DNA of 64,000 bases, taken from NCBI RefSeq assembly GCF_000226095.1, contig NC_016478.1, positions 3,462,001-3,526,000 of the forward strand. The letters run 5' to 3'. The notes under the pieces are model-generated. The model worked only from the letters and a program-made list of their open reading frames with translations, had not been told where the DNA came from and did not search any database. The stretch's first letter is position 1, and every line of letters starts with the position of its first letter. Below, in pieces: positions 42,609-54,554 of the stretch. Source of the stretch: Thermothelomyces thermophilus ATCC 42464. Its lineage: Eukaryota > Ascomycota > Sordariomycetes > Sordariales > Chaetomiaceae. Position numbers and translations under genes: made by a program.

Positions 42609-45600
42609 CTTGGGAGGCTGGCCGCGGTGAGTATAGACCGTCCAGTGGTCAGTGACGGATGTTGACCTGGGCGACGAAAATTCCACCCCGCAACTGCTGC
42701 TGCTCATCTACACACTTATACGCGCCCTTCTAAGAAGGTAGGTAAGGTAGTCACTGTTCTCAATGTCTATCCCCCCCCCCCCCCCCACATCCACCCCTCC
42801 TCGGGCCACATTCTCTTAGTTCAAGATCCTACTCTCCAGAATCCAGTCGGAACCGAGATCCACTGGCACGTGTCAAGAAAAGAGAAAGTGAAGAACAGAG
42901 ATTGCCGGGAAGCGAAAGCAACGCTGGCCGTTGCCAATCTCCTCGATCGTTAATGCGGGCCCTTTTTTCGGTACTCTGCCCCGGCGCGATGTCACCCCGT
43001 CCCGGAGCGCGGCGCTCGGCACTACAACTAATTAAGTCGGCGACTTCCAGTATCAACAACCTCCCCAATTGCGCAGCCTCCTCCGGCCGGAGGGCCGTGG
43101 TAACAGAGCACAAAATGGTCTTCCGGGAAAGCCGGTCTTTTTGAAGGTTTTGTTCATACTTGGAAATGTTAACCGCCTCGGTTGAGATCACTCCACCTCT
43201 GAGTTGCGCGTCCAAATCTCGCTTCTCACAAAGATGGAGTAATGCATTAATTTACTGCAATATTGTTAGTCAAGAAACGTTCAATGTCTACGTCCGCACT
43301 TTCGTTCTGTCAGTTGTCCTTTTTACTCGCTTGTCATCCAAATCTCCCTATCTCAATACTCTGCTTTTTTAGCCCGACGACGGAGGGCCTTTCTGGTGAC
43401 AACACGTCACGAAGTATACTACAAGGGCCTTGAAACGAAACACAAGTCGGATCCGTGGACTGCCAAACGAGCCTCGTCTCAGCTCTCGCTCGGTTTTGTG
43501 CGGGTGGCAGCCACTGTGTCCACTCCTGATTCGAGTTTCGGATGCACGGTGACCCGAAGAAACACGGCACAAGAGCTAACTTTCCATTGGGCAATCTAAT
43601 TCCGGCGCCTCCGATTCCCTAGTTCCCCAGGCATTCGAGATGATAAACCTTCATATCATGTCGGGCCCCTTGTGTAGGCAGTATACTCACAAGTCTAAGT
43701 GATCAAGTTGAAGACAGCTCGACTAACAGCCCAAAACTGGGGAGCACTAGTTACTCCAAATAGACTTTAATAAGATGGTAGGTACCTTACTCAATGCAGG
43801 TGTGCTTGGGGCTAATTGAATCAATATGGCAACTACCCGCGTTTGGAATGATACCTAATTATCTCACTTCGCGTCTTTGGTCTCTCCGTAGGCAGTACCT
43901 GGATTCTCTACGACAGTAAGAGTACAGCGTCCCCCACATTAAGTGGGATGTTCTCCTATCCATGCATAATAGTGCTATTCCCTCAGCCTGGCACCTTCCG
44001 GGTCCAAACCCCTGGTACGGAGTACATCAAACAGAAAGAATCAATGTTCCAGACGATCCTGGGCCACGGAACACCACTGGCCCGAATCCGAACACCTGTG
44101 GTCGGGACTCTCGACAGCCCTGGCCTAAACGGGATCTCGCAGGTACATACATAGTTAGTATTATACGGTGGTGTGACTTGATGGCTTCAGCCTGCTATTG
44201 GGTCAGATATTTCTCAGGGCTCGAGAAACCAGAAACTGAGGGATCCGAGCACGGAGGTCTGCTCGATCGGGAAGGGTCCCTAACGGGAGCCGGTTCTCCG
44301 TTTTGGTTCCGTCACAGGGTTCCAGGCTATGGGGTGCTGAGAACACGCAAAAGGACACTACCGGGCAAATGTACTGCAACGGCAGCAATCAGCATCCTAG
44401 ATGAATTAACTGTTGTATTCAGTACTCCCAGTGGCGTATTATATAAGTGTGTAGTATAGTAAAGGTCAGTATTGTGTCTCCCGAGACCAAGATAAAAGTC
44501 ACCTGTGGTTGTTCCCACCTCCGCGAACACCGTCACATATGGATCCGGTCTGTTCCTCCCAAACTTCTCAGGACTCCGGTTTCGCAACACCCGGGACGAG
44601 CGCCACAAAAAGTGCACAACGTGCACCTCGGTTGAGGAGTGGCTTCAGATCCCGCAGCGTGGCATTTTCGCATCTCTAACCCCTGCCGTTCTCCCCTTTC
44701 CCGACCACAACGTAGTTATATGTCAGTCCCGCGGATCTTTCTCTTGCCTATCGGTAATTAGTACTAGATGTTTTGTGTTTGCCGAGTTTTGTGCTGAAAC
44801 CTCCCATACACCTATCATGTCTGCTTGCTCCCAATATCACAGAGACGAATGCTGCTGTTAGCCGAGACGGAACCCCGTTGCTACCCAGAGGAGCGAACTG
44901 AATGAATCATTCTCTGTTTACCAGGTGATGAGGAGAACAAAGAGAACCACGGAAACCTCGCTTCCCCCACCCCCCCCCCCCCACCCCTTCTCTTCTTTTT
45001 ACAGATTTCAGCACGAACTTTATAGTTTCTTAGCAGTTGTGCCTGGAGCAGTCAGCGAGACTCGAAGCTGCGAATCACTGGCATTCTGGCCATGGAGTTA
45101 ACTTCTAGAAAAGGTACATATAAAAGGTACATATACCCTCTGTCTCTGCTGTCTGTCTCGGGAGTACCCTGTCATCTTCTCGACTCGCCCAGAACGAGAT
45201 AATCAGCTTTTTGGATGTAACAAACGCCGAACGTTTTCAGGTGAACCGTCCATGTGACAATATGTAATTACGTGATGAACACAGCTCCTGCGTCTACCCG
45301 CGACAGCACCCTTCCAACATTTCCAGTACTGCCGCCAGGGGAAAGGGGTAATGGCCCGTGTTTATTATGGTCGCTTGACTCTGTTCCAACTCTGCCATTC
45401 TCTGATTCTCAACTTTGCGCGGGAAAGCCAACAGCAGTTCGAGACACACCACGGTACTGGTTTAGTTGCGTTATGCTCAATTGACATGTGGTGCGCTGCT
45501 TTTGCCATGTTCCTAAGTCAACATTCAGGGCGTTCTGGTCCTGCTTCACCAAAAAAAGGAGACTTGGAAATACCAACCAGAAGGTATTAAGGGAACCCGG

Positions 45601-46117
45601 AAACATCCCAAATCACCTCTGAAGCTACCCTTGGGCAAATTGGTAGACCAATCGAGCTGAAGACAAGTTGAGATTTTATGAACCCAGAGCTAACAGCACA
45701 GTCAGGAGTCCAAATCAAAGCGCCCATATGATAATGAAGAAGTATTACAGGTGAAACATATATATCAAGCAGCAGTAAAATCAGTCAAACTCGCCTGAAG
45801 ATTGGCCCTCGGGGAGGATCTACGAGTGAGATATGAATTGACAGCCGACCAAAATCGTCTCGACGCCAGGGTACTTCGGGGGTCATACATATCTGAGCTA
45901 AGAAGGAAGTTCTCGTAACAATCACGGCTCTATAATATGTAACCTGGGAATTCCAAGGCTATGATCGAGTGACAAACTTGGCTCGTCACTTTTGAAGAAC
46001 CTAAAGTACCCGGAGACGTATGTCTAGCTTCCCTATGAGAGCATTACTACCTAATTAACCGTGACTTTGTTACTAGCTGCCCGCGTGAGTTTCTGGCGGC
46101 TCTACCCTCTATCATAG
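42609..46117. other. Right part of the island, no supported gene
   Basis: 3.5 kb between the start of the phosphatase-lectin gene and the Copia copy at 46118. It contains C-rich tracts (42,771-42,786 and about 44,970-44,990) and one GTACGGAGTA (44015-44024). The longest open frame (43962-44459 plus) shows no domain. Composition becomes more A/T-rich toward the right end. Confidence 0.5.
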
Positions 46118-46328
46118 TGTCGGAAGCTATAGAGCTTCCAAGAGTATTAGCCACGCGTTTGCCACAGCTATATGAGGCTGTTCAACGCATTGGCCAGTCC
46201 CCTTATCTATAAATACCACTCTTTTTGTCTCCTTTGTAGATAGTTCAACAAGGCACTCTTTTTCTTCGTACAGCCACCCACTATAGACTGCTTTCAACGC
46301 TCCCGGAAGCTCATCACTACGTTCGGCA
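46118..46328 (+). repeat. Copia copy 2, 5' LTR
   Basis: 211 bp from TGTCGGAAGC to CGTTCGGCA, both termini intact (TG...CA). A TATA box, TATAAATA, lies at 46208-46215. It is followed by GTTATAAGCCCGGTGCC. The open frame on its minus strand (46127-46375) is incidental to the LTR and not a gene. Confidence 0.9.
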
Positions 46329-49300
46329 GTTATAAGCCCGGTGCCTTGACTACTCCTCTGCCAATGTATCTTCAATATTAATAGTAGCTTCTTCTATTAC
46401 AAACTCTCTTACCCTGCTTTAATATGCTTCCGATGACATATCTGTCTATTATATTTAAGATCCTAGTTAAGACTAAGACTTCTATATACCTTATAGGGCC
46501 TAGTTCCTAGAACTTGTAGTATATTGAACTATAATTATAGGCTAAGTTTGCTAGTATATAGGGATTTGTTAACCCTGATGGTAACTATAAGCTAGATTTA
46601 GAAGTTCTATAGTGCCTAACCTATAAGTAAGCTAGAGATAACCTTATCCTGGCTTCTTAGGAGCAACTCCCAGAAGGATTATCGCCCTTGATATCTATAG
46701 ACTTGATGCCTTCTAATATAGCCGTTATAGCCGAATTCACGTGACTATAGGACTCCTTTTATAAAGATATCGTATATACTATGGACGTTAGCAAGCGGAT
46801 AGGATAGCTATAACGCTAGCTAGTATATACTATAGATCCTAAACTTTACAAAGCTATAAAAGCGTATAAGAAGAAAGATATTAACCTTATTAGGGGGATT
46901 ATCTAGGCGCTTTGCTCTATACTTATACTATCCGTTATGACGCTTTATATAATGGTTATAGCGTAATATATAGCTGGTCTTAATATAGCTAAACGTTTAG
47001 GAGTTAATCTATAGTGCTAGATTTATAACTTTAATATTACCTTCTAGTAAGCTATCTAATATGATATCCTAGAAGTGTAAGGTATATAAGGACCTTATAC
47101 CTTTCTTGACGCTATTGCTATATATATCCTACTAACCTAGGTAGCAAACAAGAGGATAGAAATCGAGCTTACTAATAGTATAGGATAGCTACTTCTAGAG
47201 CTTAGTACCCTTATTACGATAGCTAAGATCTTAATTAATAATGATATATAACCTAGAGTCTCTTAGAAGTATAGAATCTTCTTAATAACTTATATACTAA
47301 CACTTCCTATAGCTTAAAAGAGCGGTAAGGAGAGAGGTAGAGACTCGTATACTTAGTGGTATAATATAAGATATCCCTATAAGTATCTAAGACATCTATA
47401 GGATCTAGTAGACTACTATACACTTAAGCAAGCTATCTATAGTAATAAGTAACGCTTATACCTTTCTAATAAGGAATATAAAAGGATTTACTAGGAGCTT
47501 GATAAGCCGAAGTAGGCTAGATTGAAAAATCAATTTATCGCTAAGTAGGGGGAGCTATCCTATTCTAGGTAATTAGGGGCAGGATACCCTAGTTCCCTTA
47601 ATACGTTAATTATTAGCCTTTAGCTACTTGGCAAGCTCTTAAATTACTATAGGGCGTTTAGTATAGTCGCTCTATAGCGTTATCCTCTTTTAGAAAGTAC
47701 TCTACTAGACTTATATAGTATAACCTATTTAGTTAACGATAAGAAGTTCCTTTTACCTAGGACGTTTGTTAAGGTAGAAGATCCTAAGTTTATTAAAGTA
47801 GGTATAACGACCTTTCCTATTAGTAGAAGGGGCACTTAGGTAATTAAAAACATTCTAGATAGACTATATAGACTATATACCAAGAGCCTAATATTTAAGG
47901 ATATCGCTATCGTCAAAGGATTCTATATTAATATTGTCTTAGAAGCTCTATTACTTAAGGTAGGCACTTGGTACTATAGCTTAGATTGCTCTCTACGTTT
48001 CAAAATACTAGAAAATAATATTATTCTTCGTAAGCTAGAACGTAAGTATAATCTTACCTTCCTCGAATATAAGCCACTTTCCTATTACTTAAGCTTCCTA
48101 GACTACGTCTTAATTAGTAAAGCAGGTACTATAAATATTTATATATCCTTATAGAACGTATTTACTACATATAGTAGAAGATCCTAGATATAAGCGTTAC
48201 CTACTATAAGAGAGGATACTAAGGATCTTTAGTACTTAAGAGCTAGCTACCTTAGACTAGAAGCGTTAAAAGCGCTTATTAATAACGCTAGAAACGTCTA
48301 TATCAAGGGGACAGTATATATTAAGTACGAGAGCTATACTCGTACTTACGTAAGTAAGGTTATCTCTAGGAAAACGCTACCTAAGTAGAAGTCTATATAC
48401 CTATTCTAGCGAGTAGCCTAGGATCTATTCGATTATCCCAAAGCGATTAATAGATCGCGATAGCTGCTTATAATTGTTAACGAGTATAATAGGAAGCTCT
48501 TCCCTTTCCTCTTAATGACGAAGTCGCTAGACTAGATTATGAGAGTTATCTAGAATTTTGAGAACTAGGTAAGATGCTAATATAGGCTTACTATCTATAA
48601 GATTAAGTAGGATAACGATATTATGACGATTAGTTTAGTAGGATATATACTAATATATTATTAGACTTAGACTATAGAAAGCGGTATTAATCTTAAACTC
48701 TTAGCTTTGTATACCTACGAGCCTAACGGACTAGTAGAGTAAGTAGGGTAAGAACTAATCTTATACTTAATTAAGATGCTTAATAGCGTAAATCTCCCTA
48801 TAAAGCTCTAGTTAGAAAGTATATAAGCGGTGACGTACTTATATATAATAAGCCTAACCTATACTTACTTATTTAGAACTCCTAATAAAGTACTCTATAG
48901 CTAATTTAAATGGTATTTTCGCTAATATAAACCTAGCTTATTAATTACGTTAACTAGCGACTTATACCTAGACTAGAGTAGTATCTTTATATATAGATAC
49001 TAGGTATATATTCTCTATAAGGATAGGGAAGCTAAATAGTATATAAAGGACTTTAAGGTACTACTATATAGGCTAATAGGATATCTTATAGAATATTATA
49101 TATTTAATATCTATCGCGTTTAGATACCTAAGCTTAATAGGGTTATTATAACTTATAACGTTTACTTTAATAAGAAGACTTTCTACTATCTAGGTAAAGA
49201 GTAGCCGATAGAGTCATTACTAGTAGTAATAAGCTAAGAAGTTAATCAATTCGATCTTAGCAAAGATTCCTAGGATAGCGATTTTCTCTAGGAAGCGTTA

Positions 49301-49891
49301 TAATAGACCTAATAACCAATGGAAGACTCTATTATAATGGCTTGGCTACCTCTATTACAAGAGAGTCTAGTAATAGACTAACCTCTCTAATAGGGTTAAG
49401 ACTCGGGGGTAAGGGAGCTCTCTAATATATAGCCTATAAGCAAGCAATTAGTTCTAGAGACTCCTATAGTAGAGATATAAGTAATAGACAAACTCACCGA
49501 ATAGATAGAGAGCTTCAGAGGACTCTTGACCCCTAAATATATACCTAAGCCCTTAGTAACTTGCCCTATGCCGGCTAGTAAAGGGGATATCTACTAAGAA
49601 GTAAGAAGGTTTAAATCAGGGCCTTCCTAGTCGCTAGCTAGCTAACTAGACGCTAAGGAAAGTAGGGGAGCCGTCGGATCTAACGGAAAAATGCTTTCTA
49701 TAGAAGAGTCAAGCACATATAGTGTATTAACGGAAGAGCTAGAAGCTAGGGACAGTACTACCGATATATTATACCTAGCTAGGCTAGAGGAGTAGAGTAT
49801 TAAGCGAAGTCCGGATTAGCTAATATATCTTCTAGAAGGTAGAAATAAAGGAAAAGCTATTTAGTAACCTCCTATAAGGAGAAGCAGAGGT
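46118..49891 (+). mobile_element. Copia retrotransposon, copy 2, 5' part, truncated by a LINE
   Basis: Same family as the element at 766-15078 but read rightward. The 5' LTR is 46118-46328, followed by the same primer-site sequence and by gag to integrase remains. The reading frame near 48,000 matches the one near 13,150 of copy 1. The homology stops at AGCAGAGGTA (49891), which corresponds to about position 11,308 of copy 1, so RT and RNase H are missing here. They may lie beyond the window if the LINE simply inserted. It is heavily RIP-mutated, with stops throughout. Confidence 0.88.
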
Positions 49892-52469
49892 ATTATTATT
49901 ATTATTATTATTAGTCCTACACCGCTATGCTAATAAGCATGCCGGAGCCTCTCTAGTTATATATAAAGGAAACTATACCTAATAGGCCGGATAAAAACCT
50001 CTGTCCCGCTTTTTAATGCCCAATCCCGAATACTAATATACTACAAAGAAAAGGAGAAGTGGCTAGAACAGCCCTATAGAGGCCTTGCCTCCCGGTCTAG
50101 CCTTCTTCTCAAGGCGGTATTCCGGAAGCCTCCCTAGGTCCATTAGCCACTGTAGAACCCTCCTTGCCAAACGATAGTTACGGGCCCCTATACCTTGTAA
50201 AACGAGGTCTAGGTCCCTTTGCGACTATATTTCCCAGGATTCCTATGTTCAGCTTCTTAGTAGGTTCGGGCACTATACGACTAGGTGCTCGACAGTCTCC
50301 CTCCCCTGGCCGTAGGCATAGTAGGGGGTACTGACCCCTGGGACTTAAACCCTAAAAAGGAAGTCACGGAGGCTAATAGCCCCTGTACAGGCTTGTACTA
50401 GTAGGGAGCTCTAGGCCTTCGTTAGGCCCTGGTGCCTTTGTAGGCCTTCCCCTATAAAAACTAGGTATAGGGGGTCCTTGTCTGATATACGCTATATCCT
50501 CCTGCCGGCTTGGTCGGCCCTCTAGCGGTTGCTCTAGCTTGCCACTATGGCTAGTTCTGTGGCCTGTAGCCTTTTTCGTAGGGTCTGTAGGGGGAGTCGA
50601 CCCTCTCTATAGCCCTCCTAAACCTACTACTAGACTGTCGATCTTGCTACCTCTAGGGCTATAGGCCTTGGCTCCTAGCCCCTTGTCCTAACCCTTCTCT
50701 TCCAGAACCTCTAGCCTAGCCTATTATAGGCCTATTAGATGAGAGCCCTAGCAGGGACCCAGGGGGCCCCTAGGCCTGCCCTAGTCTGTAGGAGTGGCTA
50801 GTCAAGTTTGGCTTCGAAGTCGGCTAGCCTCTTATTAAGGTAGAGGTCAAAGGGTAGTACCTAGGCTTCCGTTTCGAGGCACTAGATAGGGGTAGCCTTA
50901 TAGGTCCTGGTAACTACTTGAAGGGCCCTATATTAGGCCTTCGATAGTTCCCTAGCAGGGCCTTCCGGCTTGCCCCCTGGCTTGGTAGGCTTATAGAAGT
51001 TCGAGGCCTTATAAGCTAGGGCGCTGTAAATACACTTAGTATAGACCTTACAGGCCTATAGGAGGCTAGGGCCCTAGGTCTTTATAGTAAGTCTGGTCAG
51101 GGTAAACTCCTAGGTTTCTAGCTTCTTAGCCACCTTCGTATAGTAGGGGCCCTACTATAGCCTCTAGTCTAGCCAGACCCCTAGGAATCTGGCCGACTTC
51201 GACAGGGCTATAGTAGTAGTACCCCCTCTAGGCTGTAGGAGCTCTAGCGGTCGTAACCACTATTTCCAGCCCCTATTAAAGTGGATAAGTTCGCACTTTT
51301 CTAGGGCAAAAGCCATACCCTATATCTTAGCCTACTATAGGCAGGCCTTCCAAGCCCTCTGTAGCTAACCGTTATAGGCCTCCTCGGCCCTCCTAAAGGC
51401 TAGAAGGTTGGTATCGTCGGCGAAGCCTATCAAGCTAACCGTAGGGCAGGCCTGGCAAATGGCCTAGTAAAGAGAGGCTATATAGAGGATAAATAGTATA
51501 GGAGAGAGGGGCGACCCCTAGGGGACCCCGGCCCTTACTACTATATCCTCTGTTTCCTAGCCATCAAAGTAAAGGATAGCTACCCTATCCTATAGCCACT
51601 CCCTAACCTAGACCACTAATCACTTTGGGAAGCCCTGGCTCTGTAAGGTGGCTAGTAGCTAGGTATAGTTAATGGTATCGAAAGCCCTTAAGATGTCAAG
51701 CTAGAGGAAGGAGGCAGCCGCCTTATACCTCTAGGCCTCCTAGACCTGAGCCGTAACAAGCCGGATAGCTAGTTCTATAGACCTATATTCCTGGTTACCT
51801 ATCTATTCGGCCGGTAGAAGCCTATAAGCCTCTGCGACGGCCGTTACCTTCCGGGCGACTATAGCTTCTAGTACCTTGCCTACTATTAGTAAGAGTGCTA
51901 TAGGCCTATAGCTACCTAGGGTAAAGTAGGCCTATAGGGGTTTGCCGGGCTTGCGGAGGACCACTGTCTTAGCCCTTTTAAACCAGGCTAGGCAATAGCT
52001 AAGCTAGAGGCTCTCTAAGGCTAGTATAGCTAGTATCCGGTAAAGCGGCCGCCTATAGGCCTTTAGCAGGCCTATAGGGAGGAGGTCCTCCCCCGGGGCC
52101 TTCTATAGGGCTGCTCTAGCTAGTACTACCCTGACGTCACCTACCGTAACCCTCCGACTTATCTCGAACTTCGGCTCCTAGTAGCCATTTAGTTCTAGGT
52201 CGTCGATATCCGAAAGGTCTGCTTCTAGGTTTAGGAAGAACTTATCGGCTAGTGCCTTAGCCTTCTATTAGTAGGTTATAAGCCCTCCTTCGAAGGCTAG
52301 GAGCTTTAGGAGTCGACTAGTAGGTAGCTTTATAGCCTTGCCTACCGCTCTAGCCTCTATAACAGGTCCGGCCGGTTAGTTACTTCCTATAGCGTAGCCC
52401 TCTAGCTCTTAGTCTTTATGGTCGTAATGATCTTAGCCTAGTCCTATAGGGCCTGCCAAAGTACCTCCT
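49892..52469 (-). mobile_element. 5'-truncated LINE (non-LTR retrotransposon) with (TAA)n tail
   Basis: Read leftward. The 3' end is a perfect (ATT)7 on the plus strand (49892-49912), that is, a (TAA)n tail like those of I-type LINEs. The minus strand encodes a reverse transcriptase: GVPRGSPLSPILFILYIA-like at about 51,480-51,540 and an intact GFADDTNLLAF active-site box at about 51,400-51,440. Near 50,270-50,330 is an ETVEHLV segment typical of the end of fungal LINE ORF2 RNase H regions. The endonuclease domain expected upstream is absent, because the sequence is cut at 52470 by the LTR of chromovirus A. It is less A/T-shifted than the neighbouring LTR elements but still full of TAG stops. 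Confidence 0.85.
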
Positions 52470-52893
52470 TACGACGAACCTAGCTCAGACTTCTTCTAAA
52501 AGGGTTCAGACGGAGGTAAATTAAGCGGGACAAGCGTATAGGTCGTCTAAGGGATTCGGTAAAGCCAAAGGGTTTATAACAACACTAGAGTTATCTCCTA
52601 CAATGGTCAGTGATACTTGGTATGAGTACTAGTGATTATAGGTTGGGTTGCTATCACTAGTAAACTCCTAGAGTCCACTATAACGAGTGACTATCTATAT
52701 ATATATATAACCCTGGTGATCACTCCTGATTATAGTGATCGTGAGTGAGCGTATGGTAGTGATTACCCTGATTATTGGTAAATATAGTGATTACAATGCT
52801 TCCTATGTTGTAATTGGTCCTTCTATTCCTTTGGTTAATTGGTCTGTCTGTGCTATTAGCCTAGGCGGTATCTGTATATATATTTCCGTGATA
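52470..52893 (-). repeat. Chromovirus A 3' LTR
   Basis: 424 bp, inverted relative to the LTRs at 54065-54488 and 60459-60884. The element strand begins near TATCAC and ends GGTTCGTCGTA, RIP-altered TG...CA ends. The open frame 52735-52947 on the plus strand is LTR sequence. Confidence 0.85.
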
Positions 52894-53064
52894 CGATGCC
52901 CTCTCTCTGAGGCTTTTGACCTAAAAGCCCTCTTTAGGCCATTTTAAATAGCGCTAACATCCCTTATGCTCCTTATATATATTTTTCTCCTTAGCCTCTT
53001 ATTATCCTTTATACTGTTAATTATGCCATCTAATGTATATAGATCCTAAGTGTCTATTCGTTAT

Positions 53065-53639
53065 AAGCATCTAGCTTAGTTTATTTCTAATCATGGGTTT
53101 GTAGTGATAGCGTGTTCCTATTGTGTAGAGTATAACCAAGTGTGTAAAATGATTGAAAAATCTCGTCGCTACAAGGCTTACGTACGTTGTAGTCGTGCTT
53201 ACAATGGTTCTAGCGTTCCGATTTCTTCTTGTAGGTTCTCGTTACCTTACGAAAGTACGTCGCTAATTGTAATGTAATAGATTATATTATACGTAAGTAA
53301 CGTCGTTTGAAGGCTAAAGAGAAAGAGGCCGAAGCCTTGCTTCGAGAATATTAATATAAAGCTTCTAAGGCATTAGCCTATCTGACTTAGGTTTGTAAAT
53401 AATAAGAGTTCTTAGTAGAGAAGGGGGCAGATATAGTTATATAGGGTTTATCAAATCTAGACGAATTAGAGGCAGTAGAATAGCAGGAATTGGGGGCCGT
53501 TCTAGGTATATAACTTAATGGTAGCATTAACGTTATTAACTAGAGCGCTATTTTCGGTTCTGTCCTAGGTTTACCTTTAGCTAATCTAGGTTCTGCTAAT
53601 AGAACTATTTTAGTTTCTTAGGGTAGTTTAAGTTCTTAA
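53065..53639 (+). pseudogene. Antisense Cys-rich/coiled-coil ORF remains in chromovirus A
   Basis: It lies opposite to pol, between the chromodomain and the 3' LTR. A clean stretch (53,090-53,275) includes the motifs ACSYCVEYNQVCKM and YVRCSRAYNGSSVP, a C-x2-C-x6-C cluster followed by basic residues. After a one-base frame change comes a Lys/Glu/Ala-rich helical part (KAKEKEAEALLRE, then EKGADIVI and LSNLDELEAVE) with stops only at TAA/TAG, ending at 53637-53639. I recall similar small Cys-rich plus coiled-coil proteins among fungal hypothetical proteins but cannot check. It converges on pol and abuts the chromodomain. Confidence 0.6.
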
Positions 53640-54064
53640 CTAGTTCCTATAAGTTATCTTCTAATCTAAAGTCAAGCTATTTAACTAGATACTATAGTTC
53701 CCTATTAATGATACGTAAATCTAGAATTTCTTCGACGTCCTATTCTTCCTCTTTGTCCTCTACTTCGATGTTTATAGCGATTTTGGCGTTCTTTGGCGCT
53801 AGTTTAAGAAGTAAAATATGAAAAATGTCTATCTATAGTCATATAGATAACGGTAACGATAGTCGATAGTTAGATGTCAAGATTTGTTCTTTGATAACGA
53901 AGGGTCTGACCTTCTTAAAGTCTAGCTTTATACTTAGTCGTTTAGTTCGTAAGTTTCGTATAATTAGGTAGACTTTGTCTCCCCTCTCTAGGTAAGGTCC
54001 CTTAAGCCTATGTTTATCATAATAGTTCTTTATTCTAGTTCTAACAAACTCAAGTTCCTTTTTA
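53640..54064 (-). pseudogene. Chromovirus A integrase C-terminus and chromodomain
   Basis: On the minus strand, RIKNYYDKHRLKGPYLERGD and KVYLIIRNL form the end of the integrase. These are followed by a chromodomain remnant (DVEEILDLR, YLVKWLDF with Trp lost to TAG, and an acidic turn). The fragment ends abruptly at 54064, where element B begins. Confidence 0.8.
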
Positions 54065-54488
54065 TTACAGAAATATACATATAGCTGCCGCCTAGGCCAC
54101 CAACACAAACAGGCCAATCAAGCTGAAAAATGATAGACCAATCAGGACAGGATCACACTTGGCAAGAAACGATCCCAGCAAAGGATCACTAGCTCATGAC
54201 GTGATCTAGGTAAGTCAGTACAGAGGATTACCACGACCGCTAGTGATCCTAGGATTATATATATATATAGATAGTCACTCGTTATAATGGACTCTAGGAG
54301 TTCACTAGTGGTAATAATTATAATCACAGTACTTATACCAAGCATTGCTAATTACTATAAGAAATAACTCTAAGTGTTATTATAAACCCTTTAGCTTTAC
54401 CAAATCCCTTAAATGACCTGCCTACCTATCCCGCTCAATCTACCTTGTCTAAACCCTTTTAGAAGAAGTCTAAGCTAGGTTCGTCACA
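54065..54488 (+). repeat. Chromovirus B 5' LTR
   Basis: 424 bp, TATTACAG...TTCGTCACA, with the initial TG changed to TA. It is more A/T-shifted than its partner at 60459-60884. Confidence 0.85.
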
Positions 54489-54554
54489 CGTTATTACTAC
54501 TCCCTTTGTTCTATTATGGTTTAGAATAGAGGTGACCTCGACCTTGACATTAAT

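Noticed and set aside
41107-42665. Open frames of 413 (minus) and 440 (plus) codons over the phosphatase-lectin gene
   Set aside because: G+C-rich codon usage keeps other frames open. Only the frame with signal peptide and catalytic motifs is coherent.
46127-46375. 82-codon minus frame with protein-like composition
   Set aside because: It lies almost entirely within the Copia 5' LTR (46118-46328), and homologous LTRs do not keep the same frame open.
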